Shown: positions 44,890-57,530 of the stretch, in pieces
Numbering within the stretch: position 1 is the stretch's first letter
Layout of the letters: every line of letters starts with the position of its first letter
From: Siphonodentalium dalli
Lineage: Eukaryota; Mollusca; Scaphopoda; Gadilida; Siphonodentaliidae
Direction: 5' to 3'
Length of the DNA stretch: 64,000 nt
Assembly (NCBI GenBank): GCA_032622095.1
Contig: CP136065.1
Span: 57,595,949 to 57,659,948 of the forward strand
The notes under the pieces: model-generated
Told to the model about the DNA's origin: nothing
Databases searched by the model: none
Seen by the model: the letters and a program-made list of their open reading frames with translations, nothing else
Translations under genes and position numbers: made by a program

Positions 44890-46755
44890 AACATTATATA
44901 TTGACCAAATAAACGGTGCGGTAGGGTGGCCCACCCCAAAATTAGATATAAAAACCAAAAACCGCACCCCTCTAGACCATACGGTTGCCACAGTAGGTGG
45001 CCAAAGTGGCAACCATAGCCGTTTCGGTATTTATGAACCGATTTTGACCAAATAAAATGTTCGGTAGGGTGGCCCACCCCAAAATTAGATATAAAAACCG
45101 AAAACAGCACCCCTCTAGCCCATACGGTTGCCACAGTAGGTGGCCAAAGTGGCAACCATAGCCGTTTCGGTATTTATGAACCGATTTTGACCAAATAAAA
45201 TGTTCGGTAGGGTGGCCCACCCCAAAATTAGATATAAAAACCAAAACCGCACCCTCTAGCCCATACGGTTGCCACAGTAGGTGGCCAAAGTGGCAACCAT
45301 AGCCGTTTCGGTATTTATGAACCGATTTTGACCAAATAAAATGTTCGGTAGGGTGGCCCACCCCAAAATTAGATATAAAAACCGAAAACAGCACCCCTCT
45401 ATCCCATACGGTTGCCACAGTAGGTGGCCAAAGTGGCAACCATAGCCGTTTTGGTATTTATGAACCGATTTTGACCAAATAAAATGTGCGGTAGGGTGGC
45501 CCACCCCAAAATTAGTTATAAAAACGGACAAATAGCACCCCTTTAGTCCATACGGTTGCCACAGTAGGTGGCCAAAGTGGCAACCATAGCCGTTTCGGTA
45601 TTTATGAACCAATTTTTACCAAATAAAATGTTCGGTAGGGTGGCCCACCCCAAAATTAGATATAAAAACCGAAAACAGCACCCCTCTAGCCCATACGGTT
45701 GCCACTGTAAGTGGCCAAAGTGGCAACCATAGCCGTTTTGGTATTTATGAACCGATTTTGACCAAATAAAATGTGCGGTAGGGTGGCCCACCCCAAAATT
45801 AGATATAAAAACCAAAAACCGCACCCCTCTAGCCCATACGGTTGCCACAGTAGGTGGCCAAAGTGGCAACCATAGCCGTTTCGGTATTTATGAACCGATT
45901 TTGACCAAATAAAATGTTCGGTAGGGTGGCCCACCCCAAAATTAGATATAAAAATCAAAAACCGCACCCCTCTAGCCCATACGGTTGCCACAGTAGGTGG
46001 CCAAAGTGGCAACCATAGCCGTTTCGGTAGTTATGAACCGATTTTGACCAAATAAAAGTTGCGGTAGGGTGGCCCACCCCAAAATTAGATATACAAACCG
46101 AAAACAGCACCCCTCTAGCCCATACGGTTGCCACAGTAGGTGGCCAAAGTGGCAACCATAGCCGTTTTGGTATTTATGAACCGATTTTTACCAAATAAAA
46201 TGTTCGGTAGGGTGGCCCACCCCAAAATTAGATATAAAAACCGAAAACAGCACCCCTCTATACCATACGGTTGCCACAGTAGGTGGCCAAAGTGGCAACC
46301 ATAGCCGTTTTGGTATTTATGAACCGATTTTGACAAAATAAACGGTGCGGTAGGGTGGCCCAACCCAAAATTAGATATAAAAACCGAAAACAGCACCCCT
46401 CTATCCCATACGGTTGCCACAGTAGGTGGCCAAAGTGGCAACCATGGCCGTTTTGGTATTTATGAACCGATTTTGACCAAATAAAATGTGCGGTAGGGTG
46501 GCCCACCCCAAAATTAGATATAAAAACCGAAAACCGCACCCCTCTAGCCCATACGGTTGCCACAGTAGGTGGCCAAAGTGGCAACCATAGCCGTTTCGGT
46601 ATTTATGAACCGATTTTGACCAAATAAAATGTTCGGTAGGGTGGCCCACCCCAAAATTAGATATAAAAACCAAAAACCGCACCCCTCTAGCCCATACGGT
46701 TGCCACAGTAGGTGGCCAAAGTGGCAACCATAGCCGTTTTGGTATTTATGAACCA
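44890..46755 (-). repeat. 143-bp satellite array, left arm (about 13 units)
   Basis: The 143-bp unit (plus strand here) includes GACCAAATAAAATGTTCGGT, AGGGTGGCCCACCCCAAAAT, TAGATATAAAAACCGAAAAC and GGTTGCCACAGTAGGTGGCC AAAGTGGCAACC. Since 143 is not a multiple of 3, overlapping open frames of 108 codons recur every 143 bp; these are artefacts. Two hairpins are built into each unit. Confidence 0.9.
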
Positions 46756-46757
46756 TC

Positions 46758-48553
46758 ATGGGATAGAGGGATGCGGTTTTTGGTTTTTATATCTAATTTT
46801 GGGTTGGGCCACCCTAACGCACCGTTTATTTGGTCAAAATCGGTTCATAAATACCAAAACGGCTATGGTTTCCACTTTGGCCACCTACTGTGGCAACCGT
46901 ATGGGCTAGAGGGGTGCTGTTTTCGGTTTTTATATCTAATTTTGGGGTGGGCCACCCTGCCGCAACTTTTATTTGGTCAAAATCGGTTTATAAATACCAA
47001 AACGGCTATGGTTGCCACTTTGGCCACCTACTGTGGCAACCGTATGGGCTAGAGGGGTGCGGTTTTTGGTTTTTATATCTAATTTTGGGGTGGGCCACCC
47101 TACCGCACATTCTATTTGGTCAAAATCGGTTCATAAATACCAAAACGGCTATGGTTGCCACTTTGGCCACCTACTGTGGCAACCGTATGGGGCTAGAGGG
47201 GTGCTATTTTCGGTTTTTATAACTAAGTTTGGGGTGGGCCACGCTACCGCACATTTTATTTGGTCAAAATCGGTTCATAAATACCAAAACGGCTATGGTT
47301 GCCACTTTGGCCACCTACTGTGGCAACCGTATGGGCTAGAGGGGTGCTGTTTTCGGTTTTTATATTTAATTTTGCGGTGAGCCACTCTACCGAACATTTT
47401 ATTTGGTCAAAATCGGTTCATAAATACCGAAACGGCTATGATTGCCACTTTGGCCACCTACTGTGGCAACCGTATGGGCTAGAGGGGTGCTGTTTTAGGT
47501 TTTTATATCTAATTTTGGGGTGGGCCACCCTACCGCAACTTTTATTTGGTCAAAATCGGTTCATAAATACCAAAACGGCTATGGTTGCCACTTTGGCCAT
47601 CTACTGTGGCAACCGTATGGGATAGAGGGATGCGGTTTTTGGTTTTTATATCTAATTTTGGGTTGGGCCACCCTAACGCACCGTTTATTTGGTCAAAATC
47701 GGTTCATAAATACCAAAACGGCTATGGTTTCCACTTTGGCCACCTACTGTGGCAACCGTATGGGCTAGAGGGGTGCTGTTTTCGGTTTTTATATCTAATT
47801 TTGGGGTGGGCCACCCTGCCGCAACTTTTATTTGGTCAAAATCGATTTATAAATACCAAAACGGCTATGGTTGCCACTTTGGCTACCTACTGTGGCAACC
47901 GTATGGGCTAGAGGGTGTGGTTTTTGGTTTTTATATCTAATTTTGGGGTGGGCCACCCTACCGCACATTCTATTTGGTCAAAATCGGTTCATAAATACCA
48001 AAACGGCTATGGTTGCCACTTTGGCCACCTACTGTGGCAACCGTATGGGGCTAGAGGGGTGCTATTTTCGGTTTTTATAACTAAGTTTGGGGTGGGCCAC
48101 CCTACCGCACATTTTATTTGGTCAAAATCGGTTCATAAATACCAAAACGGCTATGGTTGCCACTTTGGCCACCTACTGTGGCAACCGTATGGACTAGAGG
48201 GGTGCTGTTTTCGGTTTTTATATCTAATTTTCCGGTGAGCCACCCTACCGAACATTTTATTTGGTCAAAATCGGTTCATAAATACCGAAACGGCTATGAT
48301 TGCCACTTTGGCCACCTACTGTGGCAACCGTATGGGCTAGAGGGGTGCTGTTTTAGGTTTTTATATCTAATTTTGGGGTGGGCCACCCTACCGCAACTTT
48401 TATTTGGTCAAAATCGGTTCATAAATACCAAAACGGCTATGGTTGCCACTTTGGCCATCTACTGTGGCAACCGTATGGGATAGAGGGATGCGGTTTTTGG
48501 TTTTTATATCTAATTTTGGGTTGGGCCACCCTAACGCACCGTTTATTTGGTCA
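46758..48553 (+). repeat. 143-bp satellite array, right arm (inverted, about 12.5 units)
   Basis: This is the same unit in the opposite orientation after a junction at about 46754-46758 (ATTTATGAACC|ATCA|TGGGATAGAG). The variant unit GGATAGAGGGATGCGG recurs at 46761, 47620 and 48478, that is every 858-859 bp. The right arm is therefore built of six-unit (6 x 143) higher-order repeats. Confidence 0.9.
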
Positions 48554-49175
48554 TTTTTTTGCTCATTTGCTCATTTTGTTGCTCATTTGCTCATTTTTAT
48601 TGCTCATTTGCTCATTTTCTTGCTCATTTGCTCATTTTTATTGCTCATTTGCTCATTTTCTTGCTCATTTGCTCATTTTTTTGCTCATTTGCTCATTTTT
48701 ATTGCTCATTTGCTCATTTTCTTGCTCATTTGCTCATTTTTTTGCTCATTTGCTCATTTTTTTGCTCACTTGCTCATTTTTATTGCTCATTTGCTCATTT
48801 TCTTGCTCATTTGCTCATTTTTTTGCTCATTTGCTCATTTTGTTGCTCATTTGCTTATTTTTATTGCTCATTTGCTCATTTTCTTGCTCATTTGCTCATT
48901 TTTATTGCTCATTTGCTCATTTTCTTGCTCATTTACTCATTTTCTTGCTCATTTGCTCATTTTTTTGCTCATTTGCTCATTTTTTTGCTCATTTGCTCAT
49001 TTTTTTGCTCATTTTCTTGCTCATTTGCTCATTTTCTTGCTCATTTGCTCATTTTTTTGCTCATTTGCTCATTTTTATTGCTCATTTGCTCATTTTCTTG
49101 CTCATTTGCTCATTTTCTTGCTCATTTGCTCATTTTTTTGCTCATTTGCTCATTTTTATTGCTCATTTGCTCATT
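48554..49175 (+). repeat. 20/21-bp minisatellite fused to the satellite array
   Basis: TTGCTCATTTGCTCATTTTC and its TTTTTA/TTTTTT variants repeat about 30 times. The array begins inside a 143-bp unit at ...TATTTGGTCA|TTTTTTTGC. Long Leu/Cys/Ser/Phe-rich frames across it are artefacts of the repeat. Confidence 0.9.
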
Positions 49176-49212
49176 GATTGGTGCATACTCAAGAGTCATA
49201 GACCTAACATCC

Positions 49213-49405
49213 AATGTACGTTAATGGTGTCATAGCGTGGGTACATAGAAGACTGTATAACACTATGCCTATGTCCGTATCTGTTGTCACACCGTGAGTG
49301 GATTGTCCGCCTTTAATGATGTCATAGCGTGTGTACATGCAAGACAGTATAATACTATGATTATGTCTGTAGCTGTTGTTGGTAAGATGTGAAATATAAA
49401 TTTCA
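49213..49405 (+). repeat. ~100-bp tandem duplication
   Basis: Two units share 'aatg.tgtcatagcgtg.gtacat', 'aagac.gtataa.actatg' and 'tatgtc.gta.ctgttgt', starting at about 49222 and 49316. Confidence 0.6.
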
Positions 49406-50714
49406 AGGTTCAATTCATTCGTGTAGTAATTTCGTATATGTTCAACGCTCTTCATTCGTGCGCTTGTATTGTTAACATTCATTCATAATGAGTGTCCCTT
49501 TAGATCGATAAATAAGTTAAAGGTCATTACATTCCACAGTCAAATCTATTGGTGATCGAATTTGATGCTGGTATTATCACGTTGGTCTGTGATTGAGTGT
49601 ACAAAATCTCTTGTCAAGTGAACACCTGCAGATTATCTATTTCTCTAAACATCGAACATGTCTGAACCTATCATTGGTACAATAGCAGTGATATAATGTT
49701 ACATCATCGGTGCTACCTGGAGTTTTCGGCATACAAAATGGTCGTAAGTGTGAATGGAGTGATAAGGGGTTATTACGTAATGTTGTTATAACAATGTCAT
49801 CAAAGCAATTTCTATAATTGAGTGTCTCACGACCTGACTTAATATGTATGCATGTTTTTGGCTAACTAATTATCGTGTGAATGACACAGTTTATCAACCT
49901 TAATTGATACTAACCCGTTTGTTCTGACATTAAATCGATATGTTTTCTGAATACCATATAGCTGTGAACGGGGGAAATAATAGAATTCATTTGGTAAAGC
50001 AAAGGTGTGACACACGACCAATGTCGCGTGTGATTGCGTGTACAGCGAACAATTCATTCTGGAGGGTTCTAATTTGACATTACAATTTTCGACCGTTAGT
50101 CTCAATACTTCCAATAATTCACGATAATACACGCCTGTCATATACTCAATAACTTCATATAGAGAGAAGTAAAGAATAAAGGCTCTTTATTATTTATGTA
50201 AAAGTAATAGTGTCTATTTTCAGGTATGACAATTATATGAACTGCGTCCGATAAAACACTGGAATGTATGCATTCATATCGATGGTCCCAATGTCCAATA
50301 AAGCTATTTTCTAAACATCGATTAATAATTTCATGAAAAATATTTGAACAAAAAAAAAATAACGACAGATATTACACGCAAATAATTTAACATTCGACAT
50401 TTTAATATCGAGATTATCAGAAACCGAAAACTCGTTATAAATTTTTTATTTAAACTTTTTTTGGAGAAATAATTTTGAGGGTTTTGATAATTTGGAAGTT
50501 TGGAAATTTTGGGGTTTTGATAATTTGGAAGTTTGGAAATTTTTTGGAAAAAATAATTTTTGGAAAAAATAAATTTTTGAAGTTTTGAATTTTTTTTTTT
50601 TGGGGTTTTGATATTTTGGGAATATTTTAGTACAACCAATTTTAGACCCAAAGATTCTATTTTTAGATGTGAGAGTAACGAGACCCCTATTCTTCTGATG
50701 TCACCGTAGTCTCA

Positions 50715-51530
50715 ATTTGTTCTTACCTGATGGTTTTTCATCGTTATATACGTCTCTTCTGACACATGGTCAACCTTAAAACTATCATAAATTGTGCGTT
50801 GAATTTTCTTCAAACACCGGTCAGTTTTATCAATAATTTCCGTGAGTTTTGGAATGTCAAAGTTAAAGGACCACTTATTTGGGATTATGCGGTCATCGGA
50901 CATTGTGGCTGATTTATGAACGAGGGAATGTTTGTCTACAGTCGTTATTTTTAACGCATATTTAGTAGCACGAGATCATGCTTCATAAACAATGGGGTAT
51001 CTATACCAAGCTCAGCACGCACCGCGTGATTTGATGCTTTCCTGTTTACTCCAATTAAGTGCTCGTTTGCAAAAAAATAAGATGAGACGATTCACATGGC
51101 GCAGTATCTATATTGTTGAGGTTGATATCAGATGCCCATATTTCGCAACCATATAGCGTATTTTATGGGTTTAATGAGTTTATCATACAGTCTATCATAC
51201 CTAACAAGCAAATAGAGTTCCCTCATGCCCTTGCTGCTACCTACATTTTGTGCTTTTCTGTTTTCTCAATGACACATTAGCACAGAATATAACGCCTAAA
51301 TATGTGTACTCATCAACAAGTGCATTGGGAAGATTGCCAATCTTGAACGAGGGCAATTTTAGAGTTTTGCTTTTTCGAAATACCATGCATTTACTTTTTT
51401 CAGTATTAATTGCAAGTTTGTTGTTATTTACATATACTTGTAACTTATTCAGGCAGTTTTGTAAGCCGTCATGTGATTGAGATACTAAGATAAGGTCATC
51501 GACAAAAAGAAGAACACAAGAAACAAGCTC
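50715..51530 (-). pseudogene. LINE reverse-transcriptase fragment (FVDD motif) and C-terminal linker
   Basis: The minus strand encodes LLFVDDLILVSQSHDGLQNC, NKLAINTEKSKCMVFRK and YTYLGVIF. These are the RT palm motif, the K(T/S)K fingerprint and the YLG motif of non-LTR retrotransposons. Downstream and with frame changes it gives ASNHAVRAELGIDTPLF and ATKYALKITTVDKHSLVHKS, running into MSDDRIIPNKWSFNFDIPKL. The last part mimics a gene start but continues the LINE frame. It is a dead 5'- and 3'-truncated copy with several frameshifts and stops. Confidence 0.75.
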
Positions 51531-51739
51531 TCACAGCGTCGAGATTGCTCGCGGAAATTCAAATTCGTGGTAATATTAGGTTACGCAAAACTAAAATACA
51601 GATATACAATAAGTTTAATAATTTAACAAATTAAATAAGTGTGACCATACACTGTTTTTGAACGTCAGTCGCCGCTGTACATTTCTTATTAATATCCACC
51701 CAAATTTATTGTATATCTGTACTTTGCGACACACAACGT

Positions 51740-52080
51740 TACCACGAGTTTGAAAATACGCGGGCAATTTCGTGAAAATCGGACCGGAAATGCGATTTTG
51801 GGCATATTGCCTCTTTGGATGGTAGGGATGGCAGTGGGTTAGGTGTTAAATTTTTTGGGTGGAATCTTAATTATTCGTCAACGGCCACCCTACAATGCCG
51901 TTTATTTCGTGAAAATCTGACCAGAAATTCGATTTTGGGCATGTTACCACTTGGGGTGATAGGGCATGGAACCCCCAGTGGGTTGGGTTGGTAATTATTT
52001 GGGTGCAACGATTTTAATTTTTTTGGGCGGAATCTTAACTATTACCCAGAGTCGTTATTTCGTAAGAATCTGGATTCAGA
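51740..52080 (+). repeat. Diverged satellite-like units (possible relatives of the 143-bp repeat)
   Basis: Two units carry 'ggccaccctacaatgccgtttatttcgtgaaaatc', then 'cgattttgggcat', 'gatagggcatgg' and 'ggcggaatcttaa'. The order GGCCACCCTAC - TTTATTT - GTNAAAATC - G mirrors part of the 143-bp unit. The same type recurs at 54.1-54.4 kb. Confidence 0.5.
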
Positions 52081-54089
52081 ATCAGAATCCGATTACGGGG
52101 GCGGGGCTAATTCCAGATTCTAGGTCAGATTTTGAAATCCACGTGGTCTCCGATATATACTATGTTTAATGTTCTCCCAGCGTCAAACATGGCTCATGTA
52201 TTTGACACAAGTATCATTTGTATCTTATATTTATAATGTTCACGTTTGTTGTGAAAGTCATGCTTTTCTTCTATGTGTATATATGGCACCTAATTAGCTG
52301 CCAACCCGACTTAATCGCATCCTTTTTTCAAGTTAAAGTGTATTTATTAATGAGGGCAAGAATTTCTAACAGCTCTAGATCTCCTGAATCAAATTCCGAA
52401 AACGTTGTGAAGAACACACGAAACTTGTCAGTTGTAGAGGGACAGGGGTTGATTGGGTGTCTCGACCCCCCCCCCCCGAACTTTGGTACAATTTTCTTAG
52501 CTGTACAGTCATTCACACGTGAGGAAAATCAGGATTCTTTTGACTAACTATTCCAAATAATGATACGTACAAGCCAGCAAACGCAACAAACAAACAAACC
52601 CGATTTAAAACAAATACATATACAAACCTATGACTAACTCGGGGGAGGGGGTGACCGGTGATCTGTATATATGCTCAACTTGTTTTGGTAGTCATGTTGC
52701 TTTGCCATTACTAATTATTTATTTTTCAGTGTAATAACATATAGGAGAGGGGATACCCTTAAGTGAGTCAGCACTTGTCCTCCAATCCCATTGTCTGTAT
52801 AAACAAATGTATTTGTTATATATCATGTGTTATCTAAATTTGACAAATAAACATGTTTAAACTAAACTTTGGTACATTTCCAGCAGTTGAAAATTTCATG
52901 CCTGACACAACATTAGTTGGACATTATAATTTGACACCATATACAGGTTGGAATTTTCTCATTGTTTGATTTTTCAACCAGTAAAGTTGGTAATTTTACA
53001 ATTTTAGGGTGTGTCAGGTTGGATATTTCCAAGGGGATGTACATGGAATTATGCGAACCTGTGAGTTTGATGTTTGGTTCAAAGGGGTGTGCAGTTGGCC
53101 GGAAATTTGATGGAGCACTCTCTCTAGCCACGTCCCTAGAACTTGTACGTGTGGGTACTTAATCAATAGATTGACTGCATTTCCACTATATATAGTCCTG
53201 AGATCCTAGAATAAGCTTTACATTTGTGTTTGATCGATTGGGAGATGCAGTTCGCGTGCGATCACAAGACCACAACACTAGCTTCATGGGCAAAGCTTTA
53301 TTTTCCAACTATTGTACAGCACGTTGGCCAAAAAATGCCTGTGTTTTTGCACTATACAGAGACTATTGCGCAAAACGACTGCATTTAACGAAACAAAACA
53401 TTTTAAATATGAAATCACCATCAGACTAGATAGTACATACGTGTATCTGATAATCCATCGATATAATATAACCCTACTATTTCTTGAATAAGAATGAACA
53501 TATAATAACGAACAAAGCAGAAGACATATCCATGCAGGTTCACGTGAATTCGGTCAATGGTGACGTATCCGCCGAATTTGAAATCGACATGCGTTCGGAC
53601 GTTATTTTATGGATGGAATTATGAAATGAACATGATGAAAGTGACAATGAAATTGACAATGATTTGCTTCAAGTTCGCCATCAACCGAAGTGCTCCCCCA
53701 GCGTTACTATCAATAACATTATTATTTGGCTAATTTCAGTAATATTCTCCCTGTTTACACTCGATAACACAAATTTGTCTCCGCGTTTAAAATTCTTTGA
53801 TATATATCGTTTATATTCTGCAATAATTTGTACACAAGGGACGGATTCTTATGTTTTATTGTTTTTTTAAACTCCGAGGTGGCGAAATCTCGGTTTGTTT
53901 ACATTATGAACGTTTGAGTCCGTAATCGGAATCAGAATCTGAATCCGGATTACAATTAAATAACGATTGATTACGATTACGGTCTGTTCGTTTACTGATT
54001 CTGGTCTGTTCGTTTACCGAACCGCGTCATACGGGGACTAATCCGTAATCTGAATCCAGATTCTCTAACGAAATAACGACTTTGCGAGG

Positions 54090-54420
54090 GCCACACTACA
54101 ATTTCGTTTATTTCGTGGAATTCGGACCGGAAATACGATTTTGGGCATTTTCAACCATTTTGCCACTTTCGGTGATAGGGTATGGTGGTAAATGATTTTT
54201 GGTGGAATCTTAATTATTCGCTAACGGCCTCCCTACAATGTCGTTTGTTTCGTGAAAATCGGACCGGAAATACGATTTTGCCATTTTGGGTGGCAGGGTG
54301 TGGAAACCAAGTGGGTTGTGTGGTAACATTTTTGAGTGGAATCTTAATTATTCGTCAACGACCACCATATAGTGCCGTTTATTTCGTGAAATTCGGACCA
54401 GATTTTTTTTCCGAATGGCC
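54090..54420 (+). repeat. Diverged satellite-like units (second cluster)
   Basis: Two to three units contain 'cgtttatttcgtggaattcggaccggaaatacgattttg', 'tggaatcttaattattcg' and 'acggcctccctacaatg'. They are clearly the same family as at 51.74-52.08 kb. Confidence 0.6.
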
Positions 54421-54879
54421 AATATAAGGAATAAGTAACTGATATAACGTCACCACTTTTGATGACAAAAACAGCGATTATACTCACCTGGGTGGCTGAA
54501 TGAAATGTTGACACCTTTCCTCACCCAAACTGAGTGTATCCTCCGGACTGGCGGAAGTGTTCATGAAAATAGACTATTGCTAACACCATGCCGATTACGT
54601 ACACGTGCAATTATGTGTCTGTTTACAATTGCTGGGAAATTCAAAAATTCACCAAATATGGAATTTGTCAATCATGCATATATAGTCGCCCGCCGTACAA
54701 ACTACCATGAAAAACGTTAGCGTGTTACTTTTTGACAACAATGATACCATATTGTTGTGAATATCTATTTGTAATTAACTAACTTTGATCACTAAATCGG
54801 ATTTTAAAGTACCGGTAATACCGTTGCTGTTGTAACTGGATGATAACATGGACAATCGAATGGGATAGTGAATCTTTAA

Positions 54880-55303
54880 AGGCCCACTTAATTTTCGAAC
54901 CACCAGATAACATTATATAAAATATATGTCATATTATATACCATTTGAAAGAGGAAGCTCGAAAACATTGTATCATCAACTTATCTGGTGTAATAAACTG
55001 AAAATGTTGTTTTTGTCGAGGTTAAGTTTCACCTGGACTGCATGTACTGCAAAGTCTATTATTTTCAATGGAATGGGAATAACTCTATATCTTAATTTGA
55101 ATTATGTTGCATTCTGGGAGCGAAATGGGGGGAAATGTTTCTATGATTTCAGCTATTTTCTATTACTCTATGGGCACCTTCTGAAACACAGCCGTTCCAA
55201 CTTGTGATGAATTTTAATCATATTTTGTATCATCGATTGTTATTAAAACCGTATATCAAGGCACTATACAAAATAATCGGCAACTCTAAAATTAAATGGG
55301 CCT
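54880..55303. mobile_element. TTAA element, AGGCCCA family (424 bp)
   Basis: TTAA lies at 54876-54879 and 55304-55307. The ends are AGGCCCACTTAATTTTCGAA and, inverted, AGGCCCATTTAATTTTAGAG. A second, interrupted copy starts at 55771. Confidence 0.8.
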
Positions 55304-56159
55304 TTAAGCTCTTGGATCTGACTTGACACAGGTTACTGAAATTCCCGTTGTTTTGAACGATACGGAGGTTGATAACTCGATTACGCCCACTTGCGTTAAA
55401 GCGACTGCCCAGATTAGATTAACAGACGCTTTAGTGCCAATAACAATTATATGGGACATCATAAATTATTCATTGATCGACCTTGGACAAAGGAGACGTT
55501 TCTATGTCACTCAAAGATGACATAGTTCAGTTGATTTGAACACCAAGAAGTTGAATGTCAATCACAACTGTCAGTGAGAAGATGCCTCTTGATTCTTCTG
55601 TCTGACCTGCGCAACAAACGCATCTACTATCCGTACTCAGCTAGCTCCGAGATGTCAGTCAGCCCATATGTGCTAATCGCCAACGTCCTATAAGACCCTC
55701 TGTATAATTGACCACAAGGTCAATATGGAGAGATACTAGTATATGTATTACCCCCCCACCCAATGTTTAAGGTCCACTTAATTTTCGAACCCCCAATGAC
55801 ATTATATAAAATATATGCCATATTATATACCATTTGAAAGAGGAAGCTCCAAAACATTGTATTTTCAACTTCTTCGATGTAATAAACTGTGAACATGTTG
55901 TTTTTGTTGAGAAACCGACGTGAACACGTGCTGTGCTCAAGTTTCTGCACAAAGTAGCCTATATTATTTTCAATGAAAGGGGGATAACTCTATATATTTA
56001 GAAATAGAGTTATTCCCCTTCCACTGAAAATAAACAAATGTATGAATTATGTTGCTGTCTGTGAGCCATAACGGGGGAAATGATTTTATTATTTCAGCTA
56101 TTTTCTATTACTCTATGGGCACCGTCTGAGACACAGACGTTCCAAATGGTGATGAATTA

Positions 56160-56325
56160 TACAGAGAGTAATCAATTGGTTCCGAGAATTACGTTAAATA
56201 ATTCACGAGAGGCGAAAGACGTCGGTAAGAAACGAGTGCGCGTTAGCGCACGAGTTTCTTACCCAAACGTCTCTCGCCTCGAGTGAATTATTGAACGTAA
56301 TTCTCGGAACTAATTGATTACTCTA
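56160..56325. repeat. CpG-rich palindrome (about 75-bp arms)
   Basis: The left arm AGAGTAATCAATTGGTTCCG through AATAATTCACGAGAGGCG and GGTAAGAAACGAGTGCGC is mirrored on the right. It has a tight GCGCGTTAGCGC centre. A similar palindrome lies at 58444-58592. Confidence 0.8.
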
Positions 56326-56566
56326 TTTATTACACTTCTGCATCAATTTGGTTCGCCAAATATGATTAAAACACACATACTTAAAGCATGAAAGTCCCGA
56401 TGTGTATGGGAGGCCAAATTCACATTTAATAATGAATTGCGCTTAAGCGCAAATAATTGCGCTTAAGCGCAATCAATTGCGCTTAAGCGCAAATACCACA
56501 TATTGTGCTTAAGCGCAAATAGGGCATTTACGCTTAAGCGTAATTAAGCGTATTACTAAGCGTCCT

Positions 56567-57530
56567 AGTAATATAGGACCCTCTGATCGGATTGTTGTTG
56601 TTGGAATCTGTTGAGATGGGGACCCTCTTTACGGGTTGAGTACCTTTAATGTATTTTTGCACAGATTTTAGCCTATACATGCATGCGGTGTCACTGCATG
56701 AGGGCTTTCTTACCTCACACAGTAATGCTCCAATTAATTGTGACTACTATCTAACCTACCCATAAACTATTAGCATGACCTGGTGTATCACCTAGCAACA
56801 CAAGATGAGCATTGGGCTAATTTTGAACTGTACTCAACAGTCAACTGTGAGTATGTGTTCAACAAGGAGAATCCCTAATTACATATTATCAGCATCCCTC
56901 TATCCAAAGAATTGATGTCGCCTTCCCGGAACTCTTAGTAATTTTTTGTATGATGTTTTTAAAGGTACTCAATCCGATAAAACTCCTCTCAATTACTATT
57001 TCAATGGCTTCGGGGGTCAAAAATATTTGATTCGAGTCGAGGAAGTCACCCATCAAAGCTCAGATTTGTTAGATATCGATTTTAGAAATCTATTATTTTT
57101 CATTATCGGGAATACTATCTGGCCCAGATCTCAGTCAAAATTGCGTTAAAATTACCACTTGATTTTAGAGTTATTCATCCTTGTCTGTTTGAATAGATTT
57201 GGAGTACACATCCAGAGCAGATTACGGCAGTTATTAGTACTCATCTCGAGAACATAACAAATTTGAAAAATTAATATCTAATAACTCTGAGCTTTGTTTG
57301 ATGGGTTCCTCGACTCGAATCAAATATTTTTTACCCCCAAAGCCAAAGAAATAGTAATATAGGACCCTCTGATCGGATTGTTGTTGTTGGAATCTGTTGA
57401 GATGGGGACCCTCTTTACGGGTTGAGTACCTTTAATGTATTTTTGCACAGATTTTAGCCTATACATGCATGCGGTGTCACTGCATGAGGGCTTTCTTACC
57501 TCATACAGTAATGCTCTAATTAATCGACTT
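56567..57530 (+). repeat. Direct duplication, ~175-bp copies 786 bp apart
   Basis: Copies lie at about 56567-56740 and 57353-57526. Both carry TAGTAATATAGGACCCTCTG, 'gttgttgttggaatctgttg', 'ttgcacagattttagcc' and 'tgcatgagggctttcttacct'. The second copy goes on into an intact MITE; the first keeps only ~20 bp of that MITE's end. Confidence 0.75.
56963..57431. mobile_element. TTAA element, AGGTACTCAATC family (469 bp)
   Basis: TTAA lies at 56959-56962 and 57432-57435. The left end is AGGTACTCAATCCGATAAAA and the right inverts to AGGTACTCAACCCGTAAAGA. The inner 'ggcttcgggggtcaaaaatatttgattcga' is mirrored by 'tcgaatcaaatattttttacccccaaagcc'. Confidence 0.75.

Noticed and set aside
44874-48483. 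Many overlapping 80-155-codon open frames (MPLWPPTVATVW...)
   Set aside because: They recur every 143 bp and are the three frames of a 143-bp satellite, whose length is not a multiple of three. They are not genes.
48378-49235. Frames of 225-285 codons rich in Leu, Cys, Ser and Phe
   Set aside because: They translate the 20/21-bp minisatellite in all three frames. No start context or domain is present.
50712-50904. Minus-strand frame starting MSDDRIIPNKWSFNF with a donor-like CATCAG|GTAAGA, resembling a first exon (KIF4 also starts MSDDK)
   Set aside because: Upstream bases continue the same frame as ATKYALKITTVDKHSLVHKS, the typical linker of a LINE ORF2 after the RT domain found at 51.2-51.5 kb. 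The similarity to the KIF4 start is chance.
52218-52547. 109-codon plus-strand frame
   Set aside because: It has a hydrophobic AT-rich start, a poly-C/proline run, and no conserved motif or splice context. It is probably a chance frame.
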